A DNA stretch of 64,000 bases from Combretum micranthum (lineage: Eukaryota; Streptophyta; Magnoliopsida; Myrtales; Combretaceae): NCBI GenBank assembly GCA_024138025.1, contig JAMXBD010000968.1:186001-250000 (forward strand), written 5' to 3'. Position 1 is the first letter of the stretch. Each line of letters starts with the position of its first letter. Made by a program: the position numbers and the translations under genes. Below the pieces are notes generated by a model, which was given only the letters and a program-made list of their open reading frames with translations, was not told the origin of the DNA and made no database searches. Shown piece after piece: positions 1-13,700 of this stretch.

Positions 1-1789
1 ACTAGAAGTAGAAATTATAAGAGACCAAAGTTAAAGGAAAATTTACTTGTTTTAGAAAAAGAATAGAGAAAATAAAATAAAAATATACTTTTTATAATAA
101 CCTAGAAAATATAAAGTTTCTTCAAAATACTTAAAAAGGAAATTGTCAAGTTAAGTTTTAACACTTCAAAATGAATTGTTTTATGAAATAAATTATTGAG
201 ACACTACCAGTAGAATTTTTGCATATAAAGTGAGCTTATCTATATACTAAAGGGATTTATTAATCATATATATATTTATAATATTTATCAAAGGATTTTT
301 TAATGAAGTTGAGTTGGAAAACTGTTTCGCAAAATCTAAAAAAATAGTTTTGAATCTATACCCTATGGAAATTGACCTTATATGATAAGGATAACCTTAG
401 AAATGGATAGATCTTTTCGAATACGTAGAAAACAGTATATTATATGCGAAATTCCGAGTTAAAATGAGCAAGCTATGACCATTTTAAATTGAAATTTCAT
501 TCTATGCGATTTTGACAAACATGGTGAAATAGAATTAGAAAGTTTAAGTAGAATTTCTACGAAATACTCATCCCAGGTATTTCTTTTGTCTAGGTGACGA
601 ATGATACAAGATTACCTTTCCTGAGGATTTCTACGACTAAGAAGATTGCGAAATGGACGAGTGAGTTATTCCTCTTAATTTTGTTATCTTGCTTGTGCTT
701 GTAAAGTAGTGGCATTAGTATACTAGGAAAAGATAAAAATGGATATGTATGGGGAATTCGATGATATGTATATATATGTGCTTCTATGCTCATGTGTGAA
801 ATGACAATTAAGAATATCGTAACTTCAAATTGCCTGTTTAAGTGTTTTGTTTACTTACTTATATGATTACTTATTGTTGTCAAATTGATTGATTGCCTTC
901 TAATAAACCTTAATAAGGTTTGTCTTAAGAAAAATAAAACGCTCACGCATAGCATCTATCGAGTCACATCTCTTTCGAAAGGCTGCTACTCCTACGCGTA
1001 GAGTTGGATTGGTTGTTATCATGGTGGGTCACGGGCTATGTTCCTTACTAGAGAATCCAACTCGCTCGGGGAATGTGACTCTAGGTTTGGAACCGAACCA
1101 ACCGAACGCTTTGGGTAGGACCTGGGGACTAGCAGTAGAAGGTCGTAGATCTTCATCACCAATTCCCTAACCTTCGATACGGAGGGGTAAATCCGTTCTA
1201 TATATGGTTTCCATATAACTATATATATTTGTGTAATCACGTTATTGTTGCGTTGTATGCATAGCATATGTGTGAAAATTTAAATGAACTTGTTCGAAAC
1301 CATTGTGCGAATGAAAAGGAATACCTTACTAAACTAATCGTAAGCTTATACCCCCATAGATTTTGTTGAATTAGGTATACCCATGGCTTAAATCGAAGAA
1401 CATGACATTAAGGAAGTCATGGAAGGATGTTAAACTTTTATGAAGGCATTGGAACATAAGATGAAGTTATCTTGTAAGGTTCCTTATATAATGTATGCTA
1501 TGTTAGTGTTTTAGAAATTCTAATATGTATATTTATTTTGATTTGAAGACAATAGAGGGATATACCCTAAAAATTGTAATTTACCATGTTTATTTATGAT
1601 AAGTATTCTCTTTGCCTTGTTATTTATTTATTATCAATGTAAATTGCGTTATTCCCATGCATTCCTTTGGTTGTGATGTACGCCTTGTACATGATACGGA
1701 AGCCTCTACATGACTGAGGTAGTAATTCTTAGGCTTTAGTATTGTGTACGGTGGACTACCACGTTTAGGATACGCCTCGGGACATGACA
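1..1789 (+). repeat. LTR-like repeat, plus orientation, 5' cut by window edge
   Basis: This is the 3' part of a long LTR of a Ty3/gypsy type. It matches, in reverse complement, the repeat at 1853-5.3 kb over several blocks: the block around 400-500 pairs with 3060-3165, 560-600 with 2940-2990, and 1680-1789 with 1853-1965. Its end at 1789 (CGGGACATGACA) corresponds to the CGTGATA end of the minus copy, as expected for a TG...CA bounded LTR. No open reading frame of note lies in it. The family assignment rests on resemblance to long plant gypsy LTRs that I recall, not on internal coding sequence. Confidence 0.6.
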
Positions 1790-1852
1790 ATATCTCATTT
1801 TATGAACGTTGATGAGTATGATAATGCTTTGTGCTAAATTGCTAATAATATT

Positions 1853-4800
1853 TATCACGCCCCGGATGGTACCTTAAACGTGACAGTCCGCCGCATAGAA
1901 TATTAAAGCTAATGAATGACAACCTTAGTCATGTAGGAGCTTCGATATCATATGCAAGGCGTGCTTCCAAGATAGTAGGAGACTCACGGGGGTATTACCT
2001 TTAAGTAGATAATAAAAGCAAGCAAGAACTTATATAAACAAACATAATATTTCCATAAATAATATCCTTACATTATCTTAGGAGCATTCCCTCGATTTAA
2101 TAGTCTTCCAAAATAACAACGACTATAACATAAGCCTACTATAGAGATTTTCCTAGAAGCCTATGTTCAAAACTTAAATACATAAAGCTTCACCCAAAAC
2201 TCCTAGTAGCTTATACTCGTACCTGGTAAACGGGGCTCCTTGGAGCCAACCAAAGGTAATCGTATTGTAACAAAAAGCTATAAGGGTATAAGCAAAATTA
2301 GCTTAGTAAGATAATTCCATCTATAAGACATTTCCATAATTCATACAAGTATTTTAATCAAAACATATGAAAATGCACCAATCATATGAACAAGCAAGAT
2401 ACACATGATTAACCGAAAATCAAGTGTAGTATGGATTCAACGCCTTCCATGACAAGGGTTGGGAGGTTATAGGCCCATATGACCATCAATATCCGCGGAT
2501 TTACCGGCTCCTGCTTGCCTTGTAGACTTTCCGGCTCCTACTAGCCACCATGTAGACTTTCCGGCTCCTACTAGCCACCACTACCATTTCCTCGTTTCCC
2601 CACACGAAGAATAATAGTGAACAAATGTGACTCTGTGAATGATATGCATGAATTGATTTCAATATAATTTTCTCCATAAATGTTTAGTTCAAGTTAAAGG
2701 CGATCAACACAATTTTCATCATATCAAAACAAGAATCACAGTTTATTTATCAAACCAACTTCCGATATTCTTAACTTGTATTCAATCATTCATAATACCA
2801 AGTCATACAATAATTATCCATTTTATCTTTTTCTTAATTACTAGTGCTACTAATTACATGCACAAAACAAAGAAATGTACTTAGTAAAAGGAATAACTCA
2901 CTTCATATTGGTAGATCTAATCGAAATAGTCCTCCGGATAGACGACCTCGGGTCCTTCGTCACCTAAACAATATGAAATACCCAAAATGAGTCTTTCATA
3001 AAACTTCTATTCTTGAAGATTCTAAACTTTTCTTAAAATCGAGGTAAAATCATATAAGAGGAAATTCCAACTTAAAATGGCCATAACTTGCTCATTTTAA
3101 CTTGGAATTTCGCAAATAATATATCGTTTTCTACCTATTCGAAAAGATCTACACATTTTTAAGCTTATTTTCATCAAACTAAGTGTTTAGGTCCCGAAAA
3201 GGCAGCGACCAGATTCATTACGAATTTGCAAAGACTTGATTTCTTCCTTCTATCAAAAGCTCACTTGAAGAGATATATTCTCCAAATATTTTTGCAATCT
3301 TTTTGAAAGGTAAACATATATGTAATGACTCATAACAAATGTATGAAGTAAATGAAGTTGTCTCAATTTATAAAAAAGTAAAGTTTTGAAAGAGTTTGAA
3401 CTTCAAGAATTTTGAAGTATCCATTCTACTTTGAAAAGATTTTGAGTTATTTGAAATGAGTATTTCTTTCTCCAAATTTAATTGCTTGTAATTGCTTTAA
3501 AAAAATTTTTAAGTTGTTTATGATGAGTATCTCTTTTCTTTTCCTAAATCTTATTTCATAATCTTCTTAATTTCTTAAGGAATGATTTTTATTTTCTAAA
3601 CTTAGCTTCCAACACTTTTGAAAAGTATTTGACACTTCTATATTTAGAAAAATGACTTCTTGAGATTATCTTATTTTAATGAAAAGGAATTTCTATTATA
3701 TGAAGAAAAGGAGAAGTTTGTTGAAAAATCCTTGTTTTCTTAAAAATCCTTGTTATGTATGTTTATAAGAATCTATTAGGAACTCCTCTAAAAATGGCTT
3801 CTTAGTTCTTGGAAAAACATTAACTACTTGTTTTTGTTTCTAGAAAAAATCTTTATTTTTAATAAAAATATTTCTTCATTTGTTTTGTTGAGACAAGACC
3901 ATTATGTTCATACATGAATATGAGTCATTAGTTATAAAAACATAAAGGAACATAATACTTGAAAGAATAAGCAAATTAAGAAAATAAATCAAGTATTGGA
4001 ACCTTAGCTTGTTCAAGGTATCCCGGGACTAAGAAATGACTAGTCCCAAAAGAAAAAGAAAATGTTTTGACTTGATGAGGACAAGTCTAAGACTAGAAAG
4101 ACTAGTCTTAAAAACAACTTGAAATTAAATTGCAAGGAAGTAAATAAATTGCATGGAAGGTAAATAAATTGCAAGATAATGAGCTTATATGCTCTAAATA
4201 TTATATATAGCTATATAGATATATTAGATAGTAATGAACATAAAAGAACATAAAGGAGTTTGAGATTATGAACAAAAACAAAGTATGAACCTATTGTTGC
4301 TTTTTTAACCTTCATGGTTTTAGAAACCACACACTAAGTTCATACTAAGTAGATGAACATAGGGATTTCTTGAAGAAAGTTTACCTAAAAGAGATGAACT
4401 AAAGAGAGCTTCTTGGAAGAAAATTCTTGAGAAATTTTAAGAGAGTAACTTTAGTAATGAAGAAGTGTGAAAGAAGTGAAAGTGTGAATGGGTATTTATA
4501 GGAAAATGTGGGAGGTAAATTGTGTTAATTAAATAAGTGAAAAATAAAACAAATTGGAAGAGAAAGAGAGGGGTCCGGCGCTACACATGGGGAAATGGGG
4601 AAGCAAAAGAAATGAAAGATGTGAAATTGTATTGGAAATGAAAATGTGTAAGAAATAGGTGTATGGGTTGTAAGAGTAGGTTGTAAGAAAAAGTAGAGGT
4701 AGATGAATAGTATAGAATAGTAGAAAATAGTGTATGTAAAAGTAGACATGACAATTAAATGCCGGTAGTAAGAAAATATGCGTATAAATATAATATCTGA

Positions 4801-5340
4801 TATCTTTAGCTATCGAAAAATTACGAAATTGATATTTTTGGAAATCTTATTTTTTTACGAGTCTAACGGTATATTCGGAATATTTTTTCTATTCCGAGTT
4901 CCCGGACACGTTTTTCAAGAACTGTGTCCGATCGAGTTCAAAAGACACTCGAATTTCGCCAAACTGATATTTTTACATAACTTATAGCTATTACAAACTA
5001 TTTTAGCTAATTACTCAAACTTCGTTTTCTAGAGCTAGAGAAAACGGTAATGCCGGACTTAAACGGTTACGGTAAACTAGGGTTTTCTTGACTCTAGAAA
5101 TCCGGTTGACTTTCGATTAGGGCTTAAGCTATACTTCGAATCCAAAAATTTCGAGGATTTACAATATCAATCCATTGGTTCGGATATAAGAACCTCGTAC
5201 ATAGCGAACAAGTGCTATTGTTGTTTGTACTATGTCCTTTTAAAATTACTAGGTCAGGAGTCCCAGGTCATTTATCCTAGGTGATCATCAATGTCTTAGA
5301 TTTGTGCCGAATTTCCAGGTCATCATACAATTATAACAAA
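1853..5340 (-). repeat. Long LTR-like repeat, minus orientation (probable solo LTR)
   Basis: Read on the minus strand this looks like one long LTR. A TATA box (TATAAATACC) lies at 4491-4500, a pyrimidine-rich leader follows, and the 3' end at 1853 reads CCGGGGCGTGATA, close to the usual GTGACA end. At 2515-2580 there are two copies of a CCGGCTCCTACTAGCCACC unit, a motif I associate with plant gypsy LTRs. The start on the minus strand is uncertain, near 5.3 kb. No gag or pol sequence adjoins it, so it is probably a solo LTR or a fragment. Confidence 0.55.
2515..2582. repeat. Short tandem duplication inside LTR
   Basis: Two adjacent near-identical copies of about 31 bp contain TGTAGACTTTCCGGCTCC and CTACTAGCCACC. 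They lie inside the long minus-oriented LTR-like repeat. Confidence 0.8.
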
Positions 5341-5410
5341 TGCATAGACTTAGCTAAAAATTAAAAGAATATAGTACATTTATTAACCTACGATGAAAGA
5401 TCAAACATTG
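5211..5410. repeat. Direct repeat, copy 1 (about 200 bp)
   Basis: The block begins AGTGCTATTGTTGTTTGTAC and ends GATGAAAGATCAAACATTG. A clearly diverged copy in the same orientation lies at 5633-5830. Copy 1 overlaps the start zone of the minus-oriented LTR, so the pair may mark a second LTR fragment of the same family. Confidence 0.75.
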
Positions 5411-5632
5411 TAGAATTAAGATATTTCTATAATTTCTAGAATGAACTCATTTGTTTTAGATTAACGAATGTTCTAGGTTCCTCGACATAGTTCCTAAGTC
5501 TAAGCATTTGCTTAGGTTTTTGGATGTTTTAGGTTTGTTTAATAGGTTTCTAGGTAGGCTTGTTTAATAGGTTCTAAGTTGTCTTTTACCAGATGAAAGA
5601 TCAAATTTTTGTTATTTTGCAATGATTGAAGA

Positions 5633-5830
5633 AGTGCTATTGTTGTTTGTACTATGTCCATTTATAATTTGTAGATTAGGAGTTTCGAGTTAGTTGTTCT
5701 AGGTTATCATCAATATACGAGGTTTATGCAAAAGTTATAGACCAACATAAAACTAGAACAAATACGCAGGCTTAGCTAAAAATTAAAAGAACCAAGACAT
5801 TTATCAACCTACGATAAAAGATCAAACATA
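5633..5830. repeat. Direct repeat, copy 2 (about 200 bp)
   Basis: This is the second copy of the block at 5211-5410, in the same orientation. It shares the opening AGTGCTATTGTTGTTTGTAC, the central TTAGCTAAAAATTAAAAGAA and the closing AAAGATCAAACAT, with many substitutions between. Confidence 0.75.
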
Positions 5831-6133
5831 TTAACACTTTCTTACAATTATCACAATCATACAACCAACACAAAAACTGAAAGAGAGAATAAAATTACCC
5901 GTGAAACCTCTACATTCAACTTATAGGTTGTGATCATTGGATTTGTAAAATATAAAAAATATATGAACTTCTATGTTTTAGTGAAGAGTCCAACTAATTG
6001 CTAGATAAATAACAAAGCATTTCCTTAAAAAGTTCACATCTTTATACGAAAAGTTCTTTGACGAGGATGTGAACAAACATATTTAGATTTTTTTTGTTTT
6101 TTTTAAATAATGAAAAAAAATTAGAAAGCTTAC

Positions 6134-6242
6134 CTCTGGCTCTACGATTAGATATTGAAGTATGTGGATTATGACAGACCCGTTCAGAAGAAGGAGAAAC
6201 CAGCAGCCATTGAGGAGAGTCTCTCAAGAGAGAATCATACAT
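6134..6242 (-). CDS. Possible first exon of a small unrecognised gene
   Basis: On the minus strand an ATG at 6242 opens 36 complete codons and part of a 37th (protein begins MYDSLLRDSPQWLL) up to a good splice donor, AGAG|GTAAGC, at 6134/6133. Upstream is AAACCCTAATCC, typical of plant 5' leaders, and a TATA-like TTTATAAATTT near 6293-6304. A possible acceptor lies near 5920, and reading on in either of two frames gives a short hydrophobic tail and then a stop, but this is not secure. The exon lies in the divergent direction from the CTLH gene, with 457 bp between the two ATGs. I do not recognise the product. It could be a chance ORF. Confidence 0.3.
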
Positions 6243-6399
6243 GGAGAGATAGGATTAGGGTTTCTTTTGGGACAGGTTTTATATTGGATGATAAATTTAT
6301 AAAACACATCCAACTGTTCTTATTTTTTAATATTCATTCGATGGTTATACTTTACACTTGCGTACAAGTACATTAAAAGTGATTTGACGTAAGCATAAC

Positions 6400-6699
6400 C
6401 CCTTCCACATTTTTTGCTGATGGTTTTGCTTTATTAATTATATGGAGTTGATGCCAAACGACTCCCTTGATGGCCTCACAACCCTTCCTTTAAATTGCCA
6501 CCTGTCACAAATTTAGCCTCCAATAATTCTATGTCGCCGCCTTTCTGTTTCTTTCTCTCTCTCTCTAACTCTAACCGGTTCCTGATTTCAGAAATTCACC
6601 TTTTCCATTATCCTTTCCTTCCTCGGAAAATAGACTCTACCTTCCTTACCCCGGATTCTCCATTTCTTTCCAGAAAATTCCAATCCGGTCCGAACAATC
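6400..6699 (+). promoter_or_regulatory. Promoter and 5' leader of the CTLH/CRA gene
   Basis: The 300 bp before the ATG change from AT-rich to C/T-rich, with a (TC)n stretch at 6550-6567 and several CTTCC and CCTT runs, as is common in plant core promoters and leaders. An AT-rich TTTATTAATTATATGG at 6430-6445 is a possible TATA region. No clear upstream ATG frame of interest was seen. The exact transcription start cannot be read. Confidence 0.5.
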
Positions 6700-9600
6700 A
6701 TGGAATCAATCCCGGTCAATTGGGAGACACTTGACGCACTCATCAGCGATTTCGCAAGATCCGAAAACCTCCTCGAAGACCCTTCAATCTCTCTCTCCCC
6801 TCCCTCTTCTCCGTGTTCCGTCTCCTCCTCCTCCTCTTCGTCCTCCTCTTCGTCGTATCATTCTCGTTTGGTCAACCGCCAGATCAGGCGGTCACTGGAG
6901 ACGGGCGATATTGATGGCGCCATCGAACTTCTCAAATCTCACGCTCCTTTCGTACTCGATGATCATAGGATTCTCTTTCGCTTGCAAAAGCAGGTTAGGG
7001 TTGAGGTTTGAATTGAATTGAATTGAATAGTTGTTTTATGATGAAGTTTGGATTTTTTATCATTAGTTTTGGTTTGTTGTTTGAAAGAAAGTTGAATTTA
7101 CATATAGTGGTATGGATTTAAGAAGTTAGATTTTTTATATAGTACTAATTCTTAAGCTTATTTATATATTTATTTATCCATTTTTAAGGTGGAAATGATA
7201 TGCAACTGATATGGTGCTTTATTTTGTAGAGATTCATCGAATTGCTGAGGAGGGGAACGTCAAAAGACCGTGACGCAGCAATTGACTGCCTGAGGACATC
7301 TCTTGCTCCTTGTGCGCTTGATGCATATCCAGTATTTACTTCACTTCCTTTTTATTTTTAATTTGATATGTTTTTGCAAAGATTGGGACTTTGTTTTAAT
7401 GATTCGAGAATAATCAATGTTGTTGTTGTTACTTGGGATGTAATAGAATTATATAGAGACGAGTATGGTTCTGTCTTGGATTTTGAATTTTGATTGATTG
7501 CAATTACTTTACGTGATCCAGGAAGCATATGAAGAATTTAAGCATGTATTGCTTGCCTTTATATATGACAAGGATGATCAAACTTCTCCGGTGGCCAATG
7601 AGGTAAGCTTTGTTCTTATATAGGATATTTTGACATATTTATTGTATTTATTTATTACCATTAGCCTGGTGGCATCACTATGGTAGAGTTAGAAAGGTTT
7701 AATATGATCACAGCTGCTTGCTTTTTTTTTTTTTTAAATACTGTGCAATGTTACTCATGTAATTTCCAGCTTATATGGATATAGTATGCGTGATTTTGTT
7801 TTGAATTCTATTTGAAATAGTTTATCGTCGTCGTATTATTATTAGTGTCAGAACAAAGACACTTTTGGAGCTTTGGGTGCTTTTTCCCTTTCACACGTGA
7901 AATCAAAGTTGCTAAATGCCATATTTAATTGAACTTTTTCTCTTTAAAATTACTACTATTGTATTTTCTCTACATTTAAATAATGAAGAGTGTGTCATAT
8001 ATATTATATATATATATTTTTTTTTTTTCTTTTGGGGAAGATGACAGAGGTAGTGAAACTGACAAGTAACAATTTGTTGGAATATCGACATTAAGCAACT
8101 TTAAATTTCATCTGAAATTTTTCTAGATGAAAATTCAATTGAGTTTTAAATTTAGTAAATTCAAACTGTAGGTGTAAAACTAATAAAACATTTGAAAGTT
8201 TAGAGAGTGGTTTTGATATCTCTCTCGGATTAGCATGGCCCTATGAATTGATGACATGCTTAAATGGAGAAAAGTTCCAAATCTTTCTTTACCCATTACA
8301 TTTTTGGCCTTGACACTATCCCTTATTATTACAAGTGTCCTCATTAGAATAGCAAGGAGGAACATGTACTGCCTGAGGCTCTCGAGTAACATCCTTTTGT
8401 TTTGCTTGAGACCCCTTTTTCAAATTTTTTTGGGCATAGCTATCTTAGCGTCCTGATTCAATTAGACCTTACTTCCCATACTAAACTGAAGACTTTTGTT
8501 TCCAAAATTTTATGGGCACCTTTCTTTTGCTCCATGTCTCAATATAGCCATTGTATTTAGAATAGCCAGGAAAAAATACTGACCAGCTTTTTTAGGACAC
8601 ATCCATATGGTTTGCATGGATCTATTGCAACTATGCCAGGAGTAGTTATCTTTAGCCCCACTATCTAATATAGTTATTTCCTATCCACATTGAAGATATG
8701 TTCTCAGCTTTTACAGGCAATGATAGAACACTGAATCAGTCAAAATGACATGAAGTGAATATTGTATTGATTGATGGGAAAATTACTAACAGAGTAAAAG
8801 TAGATAGACTAACATGAGCAAATCATTTATTCAAACATTAAAATGACTTACATGAGCATTTTGCTCATTCTCATACTCTCTTTAAGTAGAGACATATTGA
8901 GCTCCCTTTCTAGCTGTAGCTATTTCCTGTTCATAGCTGTAGCTAACTCAAACTAAAGACTCCCTAGATTCCTTGGTAGCATCTGGTTGTAAAAACTGGA
9001 CAATGTAGGAAAAAACTCAAAAGTACAGTCTAAGGAATACGAGACAATATAATTCACTTGTATTGTGTTTGCTATGCATGACACAATAATTCTTGTATTG
9101 TTTATTGTTTGGTATATACAAGAATAGTACAAGGTTGTTATAAAAGGCTTGAGTTGTCTAGTGGGGGAAAAAAATTGTCCTACCTTCCACCTGATACAAT
9201 TTTACTTCAAATATATCAAATACTTTTAAGATACTAAAGTTCATGACAACAACCAAACAAGGGAGTGGGATTTTCGTTCACTTTAGTCCTGCAAATTTAT
9301 GGAAACCAAACACCCCTTAGAATCTTTTAGCAACAGTACAAATAACAAATATAGCAAAGTATGCCAACGAAGTTAACTAACTTGCTAACTGGATGGCATA
9401 ATATCTAAAAGAACACACTATGTCAAAATATCTAACATATACATCAGAACAGCTTCCCCCAAGCTTACCTCCTCTGACATGTGGCAGGTTGTACGTGGTA
9501 ATGAAAAGCCTTTCTTTTTTATCTTTTAACTACAGGTTTCTTAATTGTAGATCCTGTAGTACAAAACAATTTCACCTAACTCAAATCTATTGAACATACA

Positions 9601-10746
9601 CATCCTACTGAAGACAGATGCATCAACAAATTTTGAGGATGTCTCCAATCAGTTTGCACAATGTAGACTCAGCTAGTACTCAATATTAACCCTTTAACAT
9701 CTTCTTGGAAAATTGGGGTAATGGAGAATTATTAACTACGACTTGAGATGTGGAGCAATCCTATTGGCCACATATGGTCCCAGATGAAGACCTATCTTTG
9801 ATAAGTTTTACTTGCACTAGAGCTGTGCTTCTTTGGCATATTTGCACACTGCATGAGCACAGTGAAAACTCGAGAAACAAGATTGCCTATTACTAGTATT
9901 CAAATTCTGAATATGCACAAGCATTGAATGGTACAGAAGTTGGTTTAGAAAGTATATCTACAGTGAAAATAATTTAAATATGACAATATACTAGATAAGG
10001 AGAAGAGTTACTGTTGAAATATTAGATCAGGTTGACCTTTATGCTCTGTTCATAGTCCAAATTTACTATGAGTATCTTTATTAAGGCAACTTTGCAATCA
10101 CGATTAAGTGAAACACATAATTACAAGAATCATGAGGTCAATTAAGTGTACAATCGGTCCCACTTTAATTTTCACAGATACAAGTAGGAGGATAGGAGAC
10201 TCTAAGAAAAAATAAATAAACCAGGTAATGGAGAGAATTTCCAAGCTAAGCCTCATATCAAAACTTTGAACATTGAATTATGGCTCATTGGTGAAGCCAA
10301 ATGCAGCCATTAGAAGTTTTTAGAAGCCCGTGGTTGTTATCTGCAATTTTCATATTAGCACATTGAGAAACAAAGCGAGACCTTAGGATTGAACTTAATT
10401 TAAACCTATCACTGGGAGGCTTAAATGACTTAGTTTGGTTTTAGCTGAATGATATGAAGCATCTATAGGTAAGCTTAGTGGTGTCCATTTGCACTGCCGT
10501 ATGATAATTGTATTTTATTATGTGTCTTCTTTATAATATATAAAACCAGCAAACAAATTTTGTAACCATCAATTCATTTCATATTTAGTCAGATGTGCAT
10601 TTTCATTTCAGTTTTGAGCTGTTGAATATTTCAAGTTGCATTATGGTGTTGAAGTCCAAATTTCCTGCTTTACGTTAACGTATTTACGTTGTGTATAGGT
10701 AAGGATGAATTTATGGTCCTCTATACATGATTGGGCACAGGCCACC

Positions 10747-10779
<33 letters not shown>

Positions 10780-13700
10780 TTGGGCAGATTACTTGTCAGG
10801 AAGAATTAGGTTCATGTAACTCTTGCTTGAGGGGAATATTCAAGCTTGACTCACTGATCTCTTAACGTAATTGGAAATTCTTCTTGTCTAACAATGTCTT
10901 TATTTTAAAATATTGGTAACATTTTCTTGTCCTCCAATAGTTCAGTTGAAAGCCCTTCATATTTTAGCTGTATTCATGAATCATGCATTTAATTTCCTGT
11001 ACATTGAGTTTCTTAATGAACATTGCTGGCGTTGAGTAGCTTCATAATCTGCTTGACAATCATGAGAGCAGATGAAGCTCTTTATGAGTTACTACAATTT
11101 GTGTTAATTCTTGGATCATTTCACATTTGATGAATAATACGTAGCCTGCTGAGATTTTGTGGCTGCATTGTTATACAGTGCATTTCCTTATTCCTCAAGT
11201 ATTTGGAATGGCAGTCAACAATCTAAGTCACACCTTTCCTTTTATCTGATTCAGTGCTGGAAATAGAGAGAGAGGGGCAGAGATCATAAGCTTGTACAAG
11301 GAAAAGGCATCTGTATAAGCAAAATATATAAAAAAGAATCACTTCAAAAGAATGCCCTTTTCTGGTAATTCAAGAAGCAAAATATATGTGTGCATATTAC
11401 TTGAAGGGAGTAATTGTCCTAATTATTAGGGTAAAGCAACTGGTTAGAATATCTCTATAATAAAAGGAAGTGGTTGTGAATGTTTGGCATATTCCCCATA
11501 AGGAATGTTTGGAATATTTTAATGTTCATTCTGTAACAGAAGTGCTTGTGAATGCCCTAATTCATTTTCTTGCTTTCGTTGCATCTGCTGCTATTATTCA
11601 TGCTCATGGTACTATCATGAAAGACGCTAAATTTTGGAGTAACAATGCTTTGTGATTTGTCAGTGGTCCAAATGGAGGAGATCTGAAATTGCAGGTTTAC
11701 TCTTGTCAGTCCTGCGAGCTCATTTTCATGCTTATGATCCAATTTTTTCAATGACATTGAGATACTTGATAAGGTCATCTTTTAAATTGTTATGTTATTT
11801 TATTTGATTAATTTATTTTTTAAAGTTTTTCTCCCAAACTATATATTATAGTTGTAATTCTGTGCAAGTAGCCATTTGCATGTCTCTGATTATTCTGGAT
11901 GTTATCTGATGTAGCATACACAAGGAATTCTGCTTACGTCAAGGAATGTCATCACCTATTTCCAATCTTACTGAGAGATTGCTTCTTGAAGAGCGTGACC
12001 CTCCTGCTACTCTACACGAAAGTCTGTATGGTGCTCCTCCTTTTGATGAGGTGAACTTTTGCATTCAAATTCAATGATCATTGTCATGCAGCAGATTCCA
12101 TTGATCAAAGGGGAGGCTATAGGCCTTATCACGTCTTTCTAGTGGTGGTTGTAGTCATCCTGAAAGATGTATTGACATGAGCCCACTGTAGCATATTGTG
12201 TCATTGTTTTTGTGTAATGTTTGGTGTTGTATGTGGGTGCTATGTGTATGCTAGTGTATTGCATTGTGGGATGTTTGTTGTACATGTGGGTATTAGGTGA
12301 GCCTAACATAATAAGGGAAAGCAATTAGTAAAGTTAGTCTTTTTGTTAAGTTAGAGAGATAGAATGAGCAAGGTTGCTCATGTGTTAATTAGGATATTGC
12401 TCATGGACCTTCTTTCATTGATGGTATTAGGTTTTGTATTTTTCTTCTATAAAAATCAATGACTTTAGTTTCGTCTGGTGGTTCTTCTAGTTCATATCAT
12501 GTAGTAACTTGAGTATTAAAGTATATGGCACCTTAAGAATTCATTATAGGTCTCCTTTCTTCCCATCATTTGCTCCAGATAATAATGGCCTCTTATTGAT
12601 CATTATAATTTTCTTAGGTTGACATTCAAGCTCTGGCACATGCGGTACAGCTTACCAGAGAAGGTGCTGTTGACAGTTTGAGATTTGCTAAAGGTGATCT
12701 GTTCCAGGCATTTCAGGTATTAATATTGCTCAAAATAATTTTCTTGGAATACATTCAAGGCAATTTGCTGAGTATGGTCCCTGGAGATGATTTTCAAAAA
12801 GCAAGCATTGTTAGGGAACGCTTAATTTGACTTGGATTCTTTTTGTTTGACAAATTGAAATTTAGGTAATTGTGGCTAAGGGTGCTTTTTGTTGTTGTCT
12901 AGTGCAGAATGAGTTATGCCGAATGAGATTAAATGTACCAATGCTGGATGAGCTTGTTCATGAGTATTGTGTTTACCGTGGCATTGTGGATTATGGTGCT
13001 CTGTTTGCTTCTGTTCAATTTAAAGGTAAATTTTTTGAAATATTTGGGCTGTTGAAACTCTTGTGGAGCGATTCCTGTTGTAGTAGGAAAATAATTGTGA
13101 TAAAGTCAGATTTGGGAGCAATATCTGTGCTACTGAAAATTGATTGAGTTATGTCTGCTGTTTATCAGGAAGCAGCTCCCTTGAAGGTGATTCTGCAGCC
13201 AGTAAGAACTCAGATGGTGGTAGTGTTTGTAATGCTAATACAGATGGTTATTGTGACCATAATTATGATGCAACTAGCAAGCAAGATACTGATGTTGACA
13301 TTCGATATGCTTGTGAACTAGCAAGCAATAATGAAGTTTGCAGCACTAGTGGACAACATCGATCGTTCTGTGCTAGTGTTCTGCAGAGGGACATAAACTA
13401 TAGAAGTGGACAAAGGAGCAAACGCAAGAGATGGAGAGGAAGACCTGATGATCTTGGCTTGATGCCTGATGCTTCTTTTGATGGAAGCAACAGTGTGGAG
13501 ATCTGCACTGCTTCTGAGGATGCGTCGAGAGAACAAGAGGTGCTTTCTCTTTTGGTACAGCCATTTTCTATTTCTAAAATTGATGTTGATGTGGAGATTG
13601 ATATTTGGCAGGGATCAAAAAAGCAGTTTCTTGCTGGTACAAAAAATAGACAACTTGAGTATGAGTTTGTGCTCGAGATGAAGGAACTAGCTTGCAGAGG

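Noticed and set aside
6155..6376. 73-codon plus-strand frame upstream of the CTLH gene
   Set aside because: It overlaps the better minus-strand exon candidate and its downstream part is AT-rich, non-coding in character.
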